NCBI RefSeq assembly: GCF_000380245.2
Contig: NZ_HG428745.1
Location: 146,607-210,606, forward strand
DNA length: 64,000 bases
Direction: 5' to 3'
Source: Bacillus massiliigorillae
GTDB taxonomy: Bacteria; Bacillota; Bacilli; Bacillales; DSM-1321
Shown here one piece after another: positions 51,417 to 60,461 of this stretch. Under the pieces are notes generated by a model. The model was not told where the DNA came from. It saw nothing but the letters and a program-made list of their open reading frames with translations, and did no database searches. Made by a program: the position numbers and the translations under genes. Position 1 is the first letter of the stretch, and the number at the start of each line of letters is the position of its first letter.

Positions 51417-53597
51417 ATGTTTAAAAGTGTAGCAAAAGTTGCTCGTTCTAAACGAGGCGTAGGGATTACACTTTCCATTTGGGTACTACTAATGGTGTTA
51501 CTATCTGCATTAGCACCATCATCTAGAGATGCAATTTCTCCAAAAGACGGAAGCGGTCTACCAGAAAGCGCCTTATCCGAACAAGCAAAAAAAGAAATGA
51601 ATCGCTATTTCTCAAACGATGCAAGTACACCTGCAATACTCGTATTTACGTCCGATAAGCCACTCACAACAGAAGAATTATCGAGCATTGCAAAAGCTAG
51701 TAAAGCTATTGATGAAGCAAAAATCAAATCTGTAAAAGAAGTTTTACCATTGTATCAAATGCCTTCTCAAGTGCTTCAAGCATTTGTGTCGGAAGATGGA
51801 ACGAGTATTTCTTTACCTGTAACCCTGCTTCCAAATTTAGAGGCTAAGGAAATGTCAGCAGCCATTAAAAAAATTGAAAAAGAGACAAAAGACAACGTTT
51901 CAAATTCTGTTCAATACTATATGACAGGTCCTGCAGCTATTGCAGCCGACGCAACAAAGTTATTTGAAAATGCTGATGTCGTTTTAATTTTATCAACAGT
52001 AGCGTTAATTTTAGTATTACTTGTAGTCATTTATCGCTCTCCGCTTCTTGCAATTATTCCATTGCTCGCATGTGGAATTGTGTATCAAGTTACCGATAAA
52101 ATATTAGGTCTAGTTGGAAAAGCTGGTGTCTTCTTAGATTCTCAGACGCTCTCCATCATGTCCATTCTGTTATTTGCAGCAATTACAGACTATTCGCTAT
52201 TTATCTTCGCACGATTCCGTGAAGAGCTTAAAGCAGGTCACACTAAATACCAAAGCATGCAAAATGCGATGAAACATGTAGCTGAGCCTATTTTCTTTAG
52301 CGGAGCAACTGTCATTGTGTCCGTTCTAATCCTATTCTTTGCAAGTGATGCAGCATATCGAAATTTCGCTCCTGTCTTTGCAATCGCTATGTTCATCATC
52401 GTCATTGGAGGATTAACACTTGTACCAGCGCTATTCACTTTGTTTGGTAAAATTGCTTTTTGGCCATTCATTCCAAAACCAAATAAAGTACAAAAAGAAA
52501 AAATAACTGTGTGGAGTAAATTAGGAACATTTGTAACGAAGCGTCCAGGAATTATTGCCATTGTTATTACAATCATCATGCTTGCATTCTCAGCTAATGT
52601 GTTTAACATGCAATTCTCATTCAACTTATTAAAATCTTTCCCTGAAGATTTAGAATCACGTCAAGGCTTTGAAATTCTTGAAGAGAAATATTCACCAGGT
52701 AGTTTAGCACCAACTACAGTCTTAATAACGTCTAACGAAAAAATAAATGGTGAACAATTAGCAGAATTAGCCGCTGAACTTGAGAAACAAAAAGGTGTTG
52801 AAAGTATTTCACCAACGCCTGAAGCAATAAAACGAGATTTCTCAAGTACCTTATCTGAAAATGGAAAAGCCGCTAAATTACAATTAACGTTAAAGGATAA
52901 TCCATATTCACAAAAAGCAATGGATGTGGTAAAAAATCTCCAAAAGAATACAGATCAAATGTTAAAAGACAGTGATACAAAAGAAACATTTTCACTTTAT
53001 TTTTCAGGAGAAACAGCACTACAAGCTGATATCGACAGAGCCAATGACCGAGATACATTACTTGTCGTTTCACTTGTAACAATATTTATTACGATTATGC
53101 TAGGTATTTTAACACGTTCCATCATTGCACCAATTTATATGATGGGAACCATTTTACTATCGTTCTTCTCAGCTTTAGGGATCGGAACATTCCTACTTGA
53201 TGCCATTTTCGGTGTTGATGCCGTCAGCTCTAGGATACCGCTGTATACATTCGTATTCTTAGTAGCACTAGGCGTTGACTATAACATCATGCTGATATCA
53301 AGAATTCAAGAAGAAGTTGGTCACTTCTCCATGAAAGAAGCAGTACAACGAGGGGTAACATATACTGGAGGCGTGATTTCGTCAGCTGGATTAATACTTG
53401 CTGCTACCTTCGCAGTTCTTACAACACAGCCAATAATGGAACTATTTACATTTGGATTCATTGTTGCTCTTGGCATATTGCTCGATACATTTATCATTCG
53501 TTCGATGCTCGTACCAGCCATCGTAGTATTGCTCGGAAATAAAGCATTTTGGCCATTTAAACAAAAGAATAAAAAATTAGAAGATTATCAAGCTTAA
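51417..53597 (+). CDS. MMPL/RND-family transporter (YdfJ/YdgH-like)
   Basis: This 726-aa membrane protein has two repeats, each with one helix, a large extracellular loop and five helices (about 15-350 and 370-715). The GxxxDY motifs (AAITDYSLFIFARFREE; ALGVDYNIMLISRIQEE) are those of MMPL proton-coupled transporters. Candidates for cargo include lipids, siderophores and drugs. AAGGGGG precedes the ATG. Confidence 0.9.
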   Translation: MFKSVAKVARSKRGVGITLSIWVLLMVLLSALAPSSRDAISPKDGSGLPESALSEQAKKEMNRYFSNDASTPAILVFTSDKPLTTEELSSIAKASKAIDEAKIKSVKEVLPLYQMPSQVLQAFVSEDGTSISLPVTLLPNLEAKEMSAAIKKIEKETKDNVSNSVQYYMTGPAAIAADATKLFENADVVLILSTVALILVLLVVIYRSPLLAIIPLLACGIVYQVTDKILGLVGKAGVFLDSQTLSIMSILLFAAITDYSLFIFARFREELKAGHTKYQSMQNAMKHVAEPIFFSGATVIVSVLILFFASDAAYRNFAPVFAIAMFIIVIGGLTLVPALFTLFGKIAFWPFIPKPNKVQKEKITVWSKLGTFVTKRPGIIAIVITIIMLAFSANVFNMQFSFNLLKSFPEDLESRQGFEILEEKYSPGSLAPTTVLITSNEKINGEQLAELAAELEKQKGVESISPTPEAIKRDFSSTLSENGKAAKLQLTLKDNPYSQKAMDVVKNLQKNTDQMLKDSDTKETFSLYFSGETALQADIDRANDRDTLLVVSLVTIFITIMLGILTRSIIAPIYMMGTILLSFFSALGIGTFLLDAIFGVDAVSSRIPLYTFVFLVALGVDYNIMLISRIQEEVGHFSMKEAVQRGVTYTGGVISSAGLILAATFAVLTTQPIMELFTFGFIVALGILLDTFIIRSMLVPAIVVLLGNKAFWPFKQKNKKLEDYQA

Positions 53598-53603
53598 AAA
53601 TGA

Positions 53604-53645
53604 AAAACCACATCTATTCAGCCAATAGATGTGGTTTTTTTTAAT
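53604..53645 (+). terminator. Terminator of the MMPL gene
   Basis: AAAAACCACATCTATT pairs with its complement around CAGCC and continues into eight or more Ts. Confidence 0.93.
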
Positions 53646-53647
53646 TC

Positions 53648-53974
53648 TTACCCATTCTCTTCTTGATTCACGAAATGCTGTGCTGTGAAAATAGATGTTG
53701 CGATTTGTTCAAATGAAGTACCGGGAGCTGAAGAGGCGACTAGTGCACCTTCTAGTGAATATGTGGATGTTCCTAATCCAGGATGATCTATGGCAGTGAA
53801 AATAGTTGTTACAGTATCAATATCCGTATCATTAACAAATCAAATAAAGGTTCCATCATTTCTAGTAATCCTGTAACTTAACAAATTAGCTCGAAGTGGT
53901 AAAGCGCTACACTGAAAGAGGAAGATATTGCTTCGATTGGACATTTCTTGTCCTACTTTTACATTTACAATCAT
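53648..53974 (-). pseudogene. Broken gene with an in-frame TGA, product unknown
   Basis: Reading from the ATG at 53974, a 108-codon frame has coding-like sequence throughout: VNVKVGQEMSNRSNIFLFQC, then NDGTFI, TGA at 53841-53839, then FVNDTDIDTVTTIFTAIDHP to NQEENG and TAA. The sequence reads smoothly on both sides of the TGA, so a single base change (or sequencing error) is the likely cause. The style is that of small Bacillus spore-surface proteins, but no family is recognised. Confidence 0.65.
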
Positions 53975-54030
53975 ATAGTTAAATGAATATTAACACTGTA
54001 TCCATACGAATAAATATTTTAATTAATAAA

Positions 54031-54045
54031 TTATAATTATTTTAA
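54031..54045. promoter_or_regulatory. PerR-type box 1 upstream of katA
   Basis: TTATAATTATTTTAA differs by one base from the PerR consensus TTATAATNATTATAA. It lies 78 bases before the catalase start. Confidence 0.65.
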
Positions 54046-54086
54046 TTTAGGTATTGATTTTTAACTTAAATGCATTTAGTATTACT

Positions 54087-54101
54087 TTATAATAATTATA
54101 A
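54087..54101. promoter_or_regulatory. PerR box 2 upstream of katA
   Basis: TTATAATAATTATAA is a perfect match to the PerR consensus, 22 bases before the ATG. PerR releases it when peroxide oxidises the regulator. Confidence 0.88.
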
Positions 54102-54122
54102 TTTACATAAGGGGGATTTCTT

Positions 54123-55592
54123 ATGAGTAATAATAAAAATCATCTAACAACTAGCTGGGGTGCACCTGTTGGTGACAACCAAAATTCGCAAACGGCAGGA
54201 GCACATGGCCCTACTTTGCTACAAGATGTTCATTTGCTAGAAAAACTAGCTCATTTCAACAGAGAACGTGTGCCTGAGCGTGTTGTTCACGCAAAAGGTG
54301 CTGGTGCACATGGTTACTTCGAAGTTACTAATGATGTAACGCAATATACAAAAGCAGCGTTTCTATCTGAAGTTGGTAAGCGCACTCCTTTATTCGCTCG
54401 TTTCTCAACTGTTGCTGGTGAGCTTGGCTCTTCCGATACAGTACGTGACCCACGTGGGTTTGCAGTGAAGTTTTATACAGAGGAAGGAAACTATGATTTA
54501 GTTGGTAACAACACACCTGTTTTCTTTATTCGCGATGCTATTAAGTTTCCTGATTTCATTCATACTCAAAAAAGAGATCCTCAAACACATTTAAAAAATC
54601 CAACAGCTGTATGGGATTTCTGGTCACTATCACCTGAATCACTACATCAAGTAACCATTCTAATGTCTGATCGTGGTATCCCTGCTACATTCCGTCATAT
54701 GAACGGGTACGGTAGCCATACTTATCAATGGGTAAATGCAGAAGGTGAAGGTGTATGGGTAAAATTCCACTTCAAAACAGAGCAAGGTATTAAAAATATG
54801 GATGTTGATTTAGCTGCTAAAGTGGCGGGTGAGAATCCAGATTTCCATACGGAAGAATTATTCAATGCAATTGAGAATGGTGACTTCCCTTCTTGGAAAC
54901 TATGTGTTCAAATCATGCCATTTGAAGAAGCTAGCATATACCGCTTTGATCCATTCGATGTAACAAAAGTTTGGTCACAAAAGGATTACCCGTTAATTGA
55001 AGTAGGTCGTATGGTGTTAAATCGCAATCCTGAAAACTATTTTGCAGAAGTTGAACAAGCTACATTCTCACCTGGCACACTAGTTCCTGGTATTGATGTA
55101 TCACCTGATAAAATGCTACAAGGTCGTTTATTCGCTTATGCAGATGCCCATCGTTATCGTGTAGGAGCAAACCATAACGCACTACCAATCAATGCACCGA
55201 AATGTCCGTTTAGCACATATCAGCGCGATGGATTCATGCGTCCTGATAACAACGGTGGTAAGTCCGTTTACTATGAACCAAACAGCTTTGGAGGACCGGC
55301 AGAAGCACCAGAACATAAACGTCCATCCATGCCTGTTTCAGGTGTAGCAGACAGCGTAGCTTATGATAACGATGACCACTATACACAAGCAGGTGACCTA
55401 TATCGCCTATTATCACCTGCAGAGCGTACTCGTCTTGTAAATAATATTGTCGGCGCTATGAAACCCGTTACGAAAGACGAAATTAAATTACGTCAAATCG
55501 GTCACTTCTATAAAGCAGATCCTGAATATGGAACTCGTATCGCTGAAGGTCTAGGACTAGAAGTACCTAAAGAAGTTATTCGACAAGCTTAA
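54123..55592 (+). CDS. katA: Heme catalase KatA
   Basis: This 489-aa clade 3 catalase has the catalytic His in VVHAKGAGAHGYFEV, Asn in NNTPVFFIRDA, and the proximal heme Tyr in RLFAYADAHRYRVG (about 338). It breaks down hydrogen peroxide. GGGGG precedes the ATG. The two PerR-type boxes match known katA control. Confidence 0.97.
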   Translation: MSNNKNHLTTSWGAPVGDNQNSQTAGAHGPTLLQDVHLLEKLAHFNRERVPERVVHAKGAGAHGYFEVTNDVTQYTKAAFLSEVGKRTPLFARFSTVAGELGSSDTVRDPRGFAVKFYTEEGNYDLVGNNTPVFFIRDAIKFPDFIHTQKRDPQTHLKNPTAVWDFWSLSPESLHQVTILMSDRGIPATFRHMNGYGSHTYQWVNAEGEGVWVKFHFKTEQGIKNMDVDLAAKVAGENPDFHTEELFNAIENGDFPSWKLCVQIMPFEEASIYRFDPFDVTKVWSQKDYPLIEVGRMVLNRNPENYFAEVEQATFSPGTLVPGIDVSPDKMLQGRLFAYADAHRYRVGANHNALPINAPKCPFSTYQRDGFMRPDNNGGKSVYYEPNSFGGPAEAPEHKRPSMPVSGVADSVAYDNDDHYTQAGDLYRLLSPAERTRLVNNIVGAMKPVTKDEIKLRQIGHFYKADPEYGTRIAEGLGLEVPKEVIRQA

Positions 55593-55630
55593 ACAAAATT
55601 TTCTCAATTATATTCTCGAATTCTCAATTT

Positions 55631-55659
55631 AAGCATTCACTAAAGTGAATGCTTTTTTT
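55631..55659 (+). terminator. Terminator of katA
   Basis: AAGCATTCACT and AGTGAATGCTT pair around AA, followed by a T-run. Confidence 0.93.
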
Positions 55660-55774
55660 CATTTAGACTAAGTAAAATGAAAAATAAAAGGGGCTTTACA
55701 AATATAAAAAAGCAAATTACAACCAAAATAGTCAACGTTGAATAAATAATATTGAATAAAAGGAGGATATAGAA

Positions 55775-56488
55775 GTGCAAAACCAATTAGTAAATATTAT
55801 CCATCTAGAAAAAAGCTTCTCTTCTACAAAAGCCGTTCATGATCTTTCATTTAGTATTTCAAAAGGGGAAGTCATTATGATTATAGGTCCAAATGGTTCT
55901 GGTAAATCCACTACATTAGATTTAATTCTTGGTATACAACACCCTACAAAAGGTGAAGTGCAATTTTGGTCTACTAATTACCGTTCTTTAGTAGGCGTTC
56001 AATTGCAATCTACACCTTTCTTCCCTGGCTTGACTGCCAAAGAAAATTTGTTACTATTCGCTAACTTTTATAAAAGGAAGCTGAGCGAGGGGCAACTAAC
56101 TCATATTTTACGCTTGTGCTCACTGGAATCTGTCGCAAATACGGAAGTTACAAAACTATCAGGAGGACAGCAAAAAAGATTATCAATTGGGCTTGCTCTC
56201 GTCCATCTACCAGAACTCGTTTTTCTTGATGAACCTACAGCAGCACTAGACCCACGTGCAAGAAAAGAAGTCCATCAAACGATTACAGAAATTCAGAAAC
56301 AAGGAACAACTGTCGTAATCACATCACATGATATGGACGAAGTTACAAAGCTCGCTGACCGTATCCTTTTCTTCCACAGTGGAACAAAAATTGCAGAAGG
56401 TACTGCCTCAGAGCTCTGTGCTCAATATGGCGTTCAAAATTTAGAAGAATTATATATAAATTTAACAAAGGATGGTGTTCATGAATGA
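55775..56488 (+). CDS. ABC exporter ATP-binding protein
   Basis: This 237-aa ATPase has Walker A GPNGSGKST, signature KLSGGQQKRLS, Walker B LVFLDEPTAALDP and an H-loop (ITSHDMDEV). The type is that of two-component drug or peptide exporters. The start is a GTG behind AAGGAGG. It overlaps the permease gene by four bases. Confidence 0.92.
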   Translation: MQNQLVNIIHLEKSFSSTKAVHDLSFSISKGEVIMIIGPNGSGKSTTLDLILGIQHPTKGEVQFWSTNYRSLVGVQLQSTPFFPGLTAKENLLLFANFYKRKLSEGQLTHILRLCSLESVANTEVTKLSGGQQKRLSIGLALVHLPELVFLDEPTAALDPRARKEVHQTITEIQKQGTTVVITSHDMDEVTKLADRILFFHSGTKIAEGTASELCAQYGVQNLEELYINLTKDGVHE

Positions 56489-57234
56489 CAATGATTCGTT
56501 TAATGCTGAAGGATACTTTGAATGATAAACTTTCTTTATTCTATGCAATTTTCTTTCCAATCGGTTTGTTAATGGGCGGTAGGTATTATATTGACTCCAA
56601 CTCCTACCAATTAACCTTTCTAACAGGAACCATTAGCTTAAGTATTTTATTTTGGAATCTACAAGGATTAGCTTTTCAAATTTTCCGTCAAAAAAGTAGT
56701 GGTGTTTATCGTTTATTGCGAATTACACCTTTAAAAATGAGTACATTTCTTTCATTAATGATTGGGGTTAGAACATTGATTTCTTTCATGATTAACATCA
56801 CACTTTTACTATTCGGACTCTTTCTATTCGACATTTCATTTACTGCCATATTTCTTTTACAATGTACATTAATTATTCTTCTGGCTTCTTTATGCTTTTC
56901 AGCATTAGGGTTTTTGATTAGTAATATCTCGAAGAACGAAGGGCAAATCAACATATTCAGTAATCTCTTATTTTTTCAAATGATTTTCTGTAGCGAAGCA
57001 TTCTATTCTCTGCAAAGTGCTCCAGACTGGATGTTACTACTTGGGAAGTGCTTCCCATTTCATTACACAACCGAGGCTTTCCGCGTTGCCTTCCAGATCC
57101 ATGATGGTTCCTTTACGGTCATGGCAACAAGTATCATCGGCTTTTCAATATTATTTTTCTTGCTCAGCCTTGCAACATTCAACAAGTCTTTTACTTTACT
57201 TTTTTTCAAACGAAAAATTGCGATGCAAAAATAA
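56485..57234 (+). CDS. ABC-2-type exporter permease
   Basis: This 249-aa protein has about six transmembrane helices in the ABC-2 permease layout (N-terminal MLKDTLNDKLSLFYAIFFPIG). It pairs with the upstream ATPase. The substrate is unknown; candidates are antimicrobial peptides or drugs. Confidence 0.88.
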   Translation: MTMIRLMLKDTLNDKLSLFYAIFFPIGLLMGGRYYIDSNSYQLTFLTGTISLSILFWNLQGLAFQIFRQKSSGVYRLLRITPLKMSTFLSLMIGVRTLISFMINITLLLFGLFLFDISFTAIFLLQCTLIILLASLCFSALGFLISNISKNEGQINIFSNLLFFQMIFCSEAFYSLQSAPDWMLLLGKCFPFHYTTEAFRVAFQIHDGSFTVMATSIIGFSILFFLLSLATFNKSFTLLFFKRKIAMQK

Positions 57235-57292
57235 AATATGATACATTGTAGACATATATTCAACATTAAATAATCAAGATTGAGGTATCTAC

Positions 57293-57838
57293 ATGACAAG
57301 ATTAATGGTACTAGGACTACTCCGTGTAAAACCTATGTCCGGTTATGAAATTCAACAGTTATTACTAGAAAGCAAAACAGATGTATGGGCTGGTATTCTA
57401 CCCGGCTCCATCTATCATGCCCTTAAGAAGATGGATAAGGAAGGTTTAGTGACTATTTCCTCTGTCGAAACAACAGGTAATCGTTCAAAAGCTATCTATG
57501 CTATTACAGAGCAAGGTGAAGCTGAGTTTAATTCATTATTACTAGAATCTTTCTCATCGTCGTCGCTTAATCTTCCAGCATCGCTTTATACGGGGCTTTC
57601 CATGTTAACAATGGGTAACATTTCTGTGCAGAACGAACAGCTTTTAACTGCCATTCAAAGTCAAAAGGCACAATTACAAGCAAAGTATGAAGAAATGAAA
57701 ACAGGAATGGACATCAAGAAACAACATATTGGAGACTTCGACCCATTTACGGATTTAGTCTATAAAAACTTTAATTCTCAATGTGAGCTACAATTAAACT
57801 GCCTAGAACAACTAGAGCAAATATTACAGAGTAAATAG
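57293..57838 (+). CDS. PadR-family regulator
   Basis: This 181-aa regulator has the PadR winged helix (VLGLLRVKPMSGYEIQQLL, GSIYHALKKMDKEGLV, about 3-80) and a C-terminal helical dimerisation part. It follows the ABC exporter by 58 bases and probably controls it, as PadR proteins often do. Confidence 0.87.
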   Translation: MTRLMVLGLLRVKPMSGYEIQQLLLESKTDVWAGILPGSIYHALKKMDKEGLVTISSVETTGNRSKAIYAITEQGEAEFNSLLLESFSSSSLNLPASLYTGLSMLTMGNISVQNEQLLTAIQSQKAQLQAKYEEMKTGMDIKKQHIGDFDPFTDLVYKNFNSQCELQLNCLEQLEQILQSK

Positions 57839-57841
57839 AAT

Positions 57842-57875
57842 AAGAAAAGCGCAAAACGGGCGCTGGAGCTAGACA
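57842..57875. repeat. Dispersed intergenic repeat, copy C (internally deleted)
   Basis: Only the two ends of the repeat remain, joined: AAGAAAAGCGCAAA and CGGGCGCTGGAGCTAGAC. The whole middle found in copies A and B is missing. Confidence 0.75.
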
Positions 57876-57910
57876 CCACACAAAATTATATACATTCTTA
57901 TCATTTCAAA

Positions 57911-57965
57911 AAAAGCGCCCCAAAAGTGATTTTCATTGCAATCACTTTTGGAACGCCTCTTTTTC
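57911..57965. terminator. Bidirectional terminator between padR and tauE
   Basis: CCAAAAGTGATT and AATCACTTTTGG form the stem, extended by GCGCC/GGCGC-like bases, with A- and T-runs at the ends. On the - strand it directly follows the tauE stop. Confidence 0.88.
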
Positions 57966-57966
57966 A

Positions 57967-58743
57967 TTATAAAATATCCATCCAAACCTTAATTGCTGTT
58001 GCCATAATTAAAATGGCTAAAACAACTTGTAAAACTTTTGTATTCATCTTTTGCCCAATCTTAGCTCCAATAGGTGAGGCAATTAGACTTGAAACAATTA
58101 ATACAGCTGCTGGTAAATATGATATTTGCCCAGTTGAAATCTTACCGATTGTTGAGCCAATCGAAGAAATGAAGGCTACAGCAAGAGAAGTAGCTATTGT
58201 CATTCGAGTAGGAATCTTTAACACCACAAGCATGATTGGTACTAAAATAAAGGAACCACCTGCTCCAACAATTCCTGCAGCAATCCCAACAATTAAAGCT
58301 AAGATTACAGCTAAAATTTTATTATATTTTACTTGATTAGCTGGTACATCATCTAACCCTTTTTTCGGAATGAACATCATAATTGTAGCGATTGTTGCTA
58401 ATATCGCATAAATGAAATTAACCGCGGTTTCTGGCATTAAGTCTGAACCATATCCACCTGCAAAACTACCAATTAAGATCGCCGTACCCATATAAAGAAT
58501 TAGGTTTTTATTTAAATAACCACTATTTCTGTATGCCCATACTCCTCCAATTGTCGCAAATACAACTTGAACGGCACTTATACCAGATACATCATGCGCG
58601 CTGAAGGCTGTGAAACCTAGTAAAGGAGGTATATATAATAACATCGGATAGTTGATGATTGATCCTCCAATACCGACCATTCCAGAAATGAAAGAACCCA
58701 CTAACCCAATTAAGAAGATTGTGACGATAAAACCTATATCCAT
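57967..58743 (-). CDS. TauE/SafE-family sulfite/sulfonate-type exporter
   Basis: This 258-aa protein has about eight transmembrane helices in two halves with the TauE/SafE glycine motifs (GFISGMVGIGGSIINYP; IAAGIVGAGGSFILVP). In S. aureus a TauE exports sulfite or thiosulfate made by persulfide oxidation. Its place in this sulfur cluster supports the same role. Confidence 0.9.
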   Translation of the reverse strand: MDIGFIVTIFLIGLVGSFISGMVGIGGSIINYPMLLYIPPLLGFTAFSAHDVSGISAVQVVFATIGGVWAYRNSGYLNKNLILYMGTAILIGSFAGGYGSDLMPETAVNFIYAILATIATIMMFIPKKGLDDVPANQVKYNKILAVILALIVGIAAGIVGAGGSFILVPIMLVVLKIPTRMTIATSLAVAFISSIGSTIGKISTGQISYLPAAVLIVSSLIASPIGAKIGQKMNTKVLQVVLAILIMATAIKVWMDIL

Positions 58744-58827
58744 CTAATCCCCTCCCTGTTAATCTTCTGAAACAGCATTAGGAGGGGCTACATACTCCCT
58801 CCTAACAAATCTACTATTTACTGAAAC

Positions 58828-59067
58828 TTATTCTCCCTTTTTCACGAAGAACTTAAATACACCATTATCTTCAGAGCTTTCCAATAATTCATGTCCTGTT
58901 GATTTCGTCCATGCTGTTAAGTCTGCTAGTGAGCCTTTGTCCGTTGTATGGATTTCTAATACTTCTCCTGCTTCAATTGTATTGATTGCTTTCTTAGTTC
59001 TTACAATTGGCATTGGACATGCTAAACCTTTTGCATCTAAAAATTGATCTGCTTTAATCATCTTCAT
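58828..59067 (-). CDS. TusA-like sulfur carrier protein
   Basis: This 79-aa protein has the TusA motif LDAKGLACPMPIVRTKKA with the persulfide-carrying Cys in CPMP. It relays sulfane sulfur between rhodaneses and acceptors. The ATG at 59067 follows AAGGG; nearby ATGs at 59073 and 59061 are alternatives. Confidence 0.9.
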   Translation of the reverse strand: MKMIKADQFLDAKGLACPMPIVRTKKAINTIEAGEVLEIHTTDKGSLADLTAWTKSTGHELLESSEDNGVFKFFVKKGE

Positions 59068-59105
59068 TACCATCCCTTAATATTCATAAATTTATCCCGT
59101 TCAAA

Positions 59106-59245
59106 CAGGCGCTAAGACTCCCACTTCAAAATGAGAGCGAATGCAAGGCGTTTAAGTGGGAGCTCAAGCGCCTGTAAGAACCCGATTGGTTCAACTAATG
59201 CTCGGTGGGGGATGAATGCCCCCCACCGAGCAAAGTTTCACTTTA
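59106..59245 (+). repeat. Compound hairpin element, possible IS200/IS605 end or guide-RNA scaffold relic
   Basis: It has nested stems (CAGGCGCT/AGCGCCTG outside, CTCCCACTT/AAGTGGGAG inside, 59,106-59,173). A linker AACCCGATTGGTTCAACTAATG and a strong hairpin CTCGGTGGGG...CCCCACCGAG (59,201-59,230) follow, then TTTCACTTTAT. The last part recurs at 35,470-35,526. This architecture resembles the 3' end of IS605-type tnpB elements. No tnpB is present. Confidence 0.6.
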
Positions 59246-59272
59246 TCTTTTGAAATCATTATTACTAATTAC

Positions 59273-60394
59273 TTATCTAACTGCACAACGGTTAGGACCG
59301 ATTTCCATTTCACGTTGCTCTTCTTCATTTGGCGTAATCTTACCCATATTAGTCTTACGAATTTCTTGATATGCATTTGGCTGTGGAGGAAGATTTTTTG
59401 ATACTAAATTTCTAAATTCTTCTTCATCCTCAATATTTAAACCATGATTTTTAGCAAATAGCGTTCCTAATTTCTCTGAAACACTTCCGTCATCATTTAA
59501 TTCTTCAATAATCATAAAGTGAGCTGGTAGGACGACTAACTCTTCAGAAAGTTCTTTATAACGGCTATATAATGTTTCTCGTAAATCTCCTACCCAATCA
59601 TCTGCTAAACCAGCTAGATCAGGGCGACCGATGGAATCAATAAATAAAATATCACCTGTTAGTAGGAACTTCTCATCTACTACGAAAGAAGTCGAACCAA
59701 TTGTATGACCTGGAGAATATAGGGCATGAATGTTGATTGTTGTATGACCAATTGTTACATCATTACCGCCTTCTAGCTTCTCATAATCAAACTGTACTTC
59801 TTCAGCATCTTTTGGTGGTAACCAGTAAGTTGCACCTGTTGCTTCAGCAATATGACGTCCTCCTGAGATGTGATCTGCATGAAGATGCGTATCAAACACA
59901 TGCTTGATTTCCACACCTTTCTCTTTAGCAAAATCTAAGAAAATATCCTTCATACGCGTTGCATCAATAATAGCCGCTTCTCCATTTGAAATAACCATGT
60001 AAGAAAGACACCCCTTACCGATACGAACAAATTGATAAATTTCTCCTCCGTCTTTTAAATCACCAACTTTTACAGGCTCTAAATGCTCACTCCAAGCTTT
60101 CATACCTCCTTGAAGATAAGCAACATCAAGTCCTGCTTCATACAGCATTTCAGCTACCATAATAGAAGAACCTTCTTTTGCACACACTACTAATATGTCT
60201 TTACCCTTTGGAAGCTGATCCATAATCCCTTCTACACCATCTAATAAATCAAAATAAGGAACATTTAAATATTCGAAGTTTTCGCCTTCAATTTTCCAAT
60301 CTGCAAATGCATCTTCGTTACGAACGTCTAAAATGAATAATGCATCCTTATTAAAAACTTTCTTCGTCACTTCACTAGCTAACATAACTTTCAT
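59273..60394 (-). CDS. Rhodanese-metallo-beta-lactamase fusion, persulfide dioxygenase-like
   Basis: This 373-aa protein has an N-terminal rhodanese domain (about 1-100; LFILDVRN, catalytic Cys in VVCAKEGSS). A metallo-beta-lactamase domain (about 120-330) follows, with THLHADHISGG, YSPGHTIGS and GDILFIDSIGRPDL, like ETHE1 persulfide dioxygenases. It likely oxidises persulfide sulfur to sulfite. The domain order differs from S. aureus CstB. A start at 60394 is chosen; TTG and GTG alternatives lie nine bases or less upstream. Confidence 0.88.
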   Translation of the reverse strand: MKVMLASEVTKKVFNKDALFILDVRNEDAFADWKIEGENFEYLNVPYFDLLDGVEGIMDQLPKGKDILVVCAKEGSSIMVAEMLYEAGLDVAYLQGGMKAWSEHLEPVKVGDLKDGGEIYQFVRIGKGCLSYMVISNGEAAIIDATRMKDIFLDFAKEKGVEIKHVFDTHLHADHISGGRHIAEATGATYWLPPKDAEEVQFDYEKLEGGNDVTIGHTTINIHALYSPGHTIGSTSFVVDEKFLLTGDILFIDSIGRPDLAGLADDWVGDLRETLYSRYKELSEELVVLPAHFMIIEELNDDGSVSEKLGTLFAKNHGLNIEDEEEFRNLVSKNLPPQPNAYQEIRKTNMGKITPNEEEQREMEIGPNRCAVR

Positions 60395-60461
60395 CACTAA
60401 CAATTACCCCCTATGGTATATTAAAGAATAAAAAAATTCAGGAAATTTTGAGCGTCAAAAT

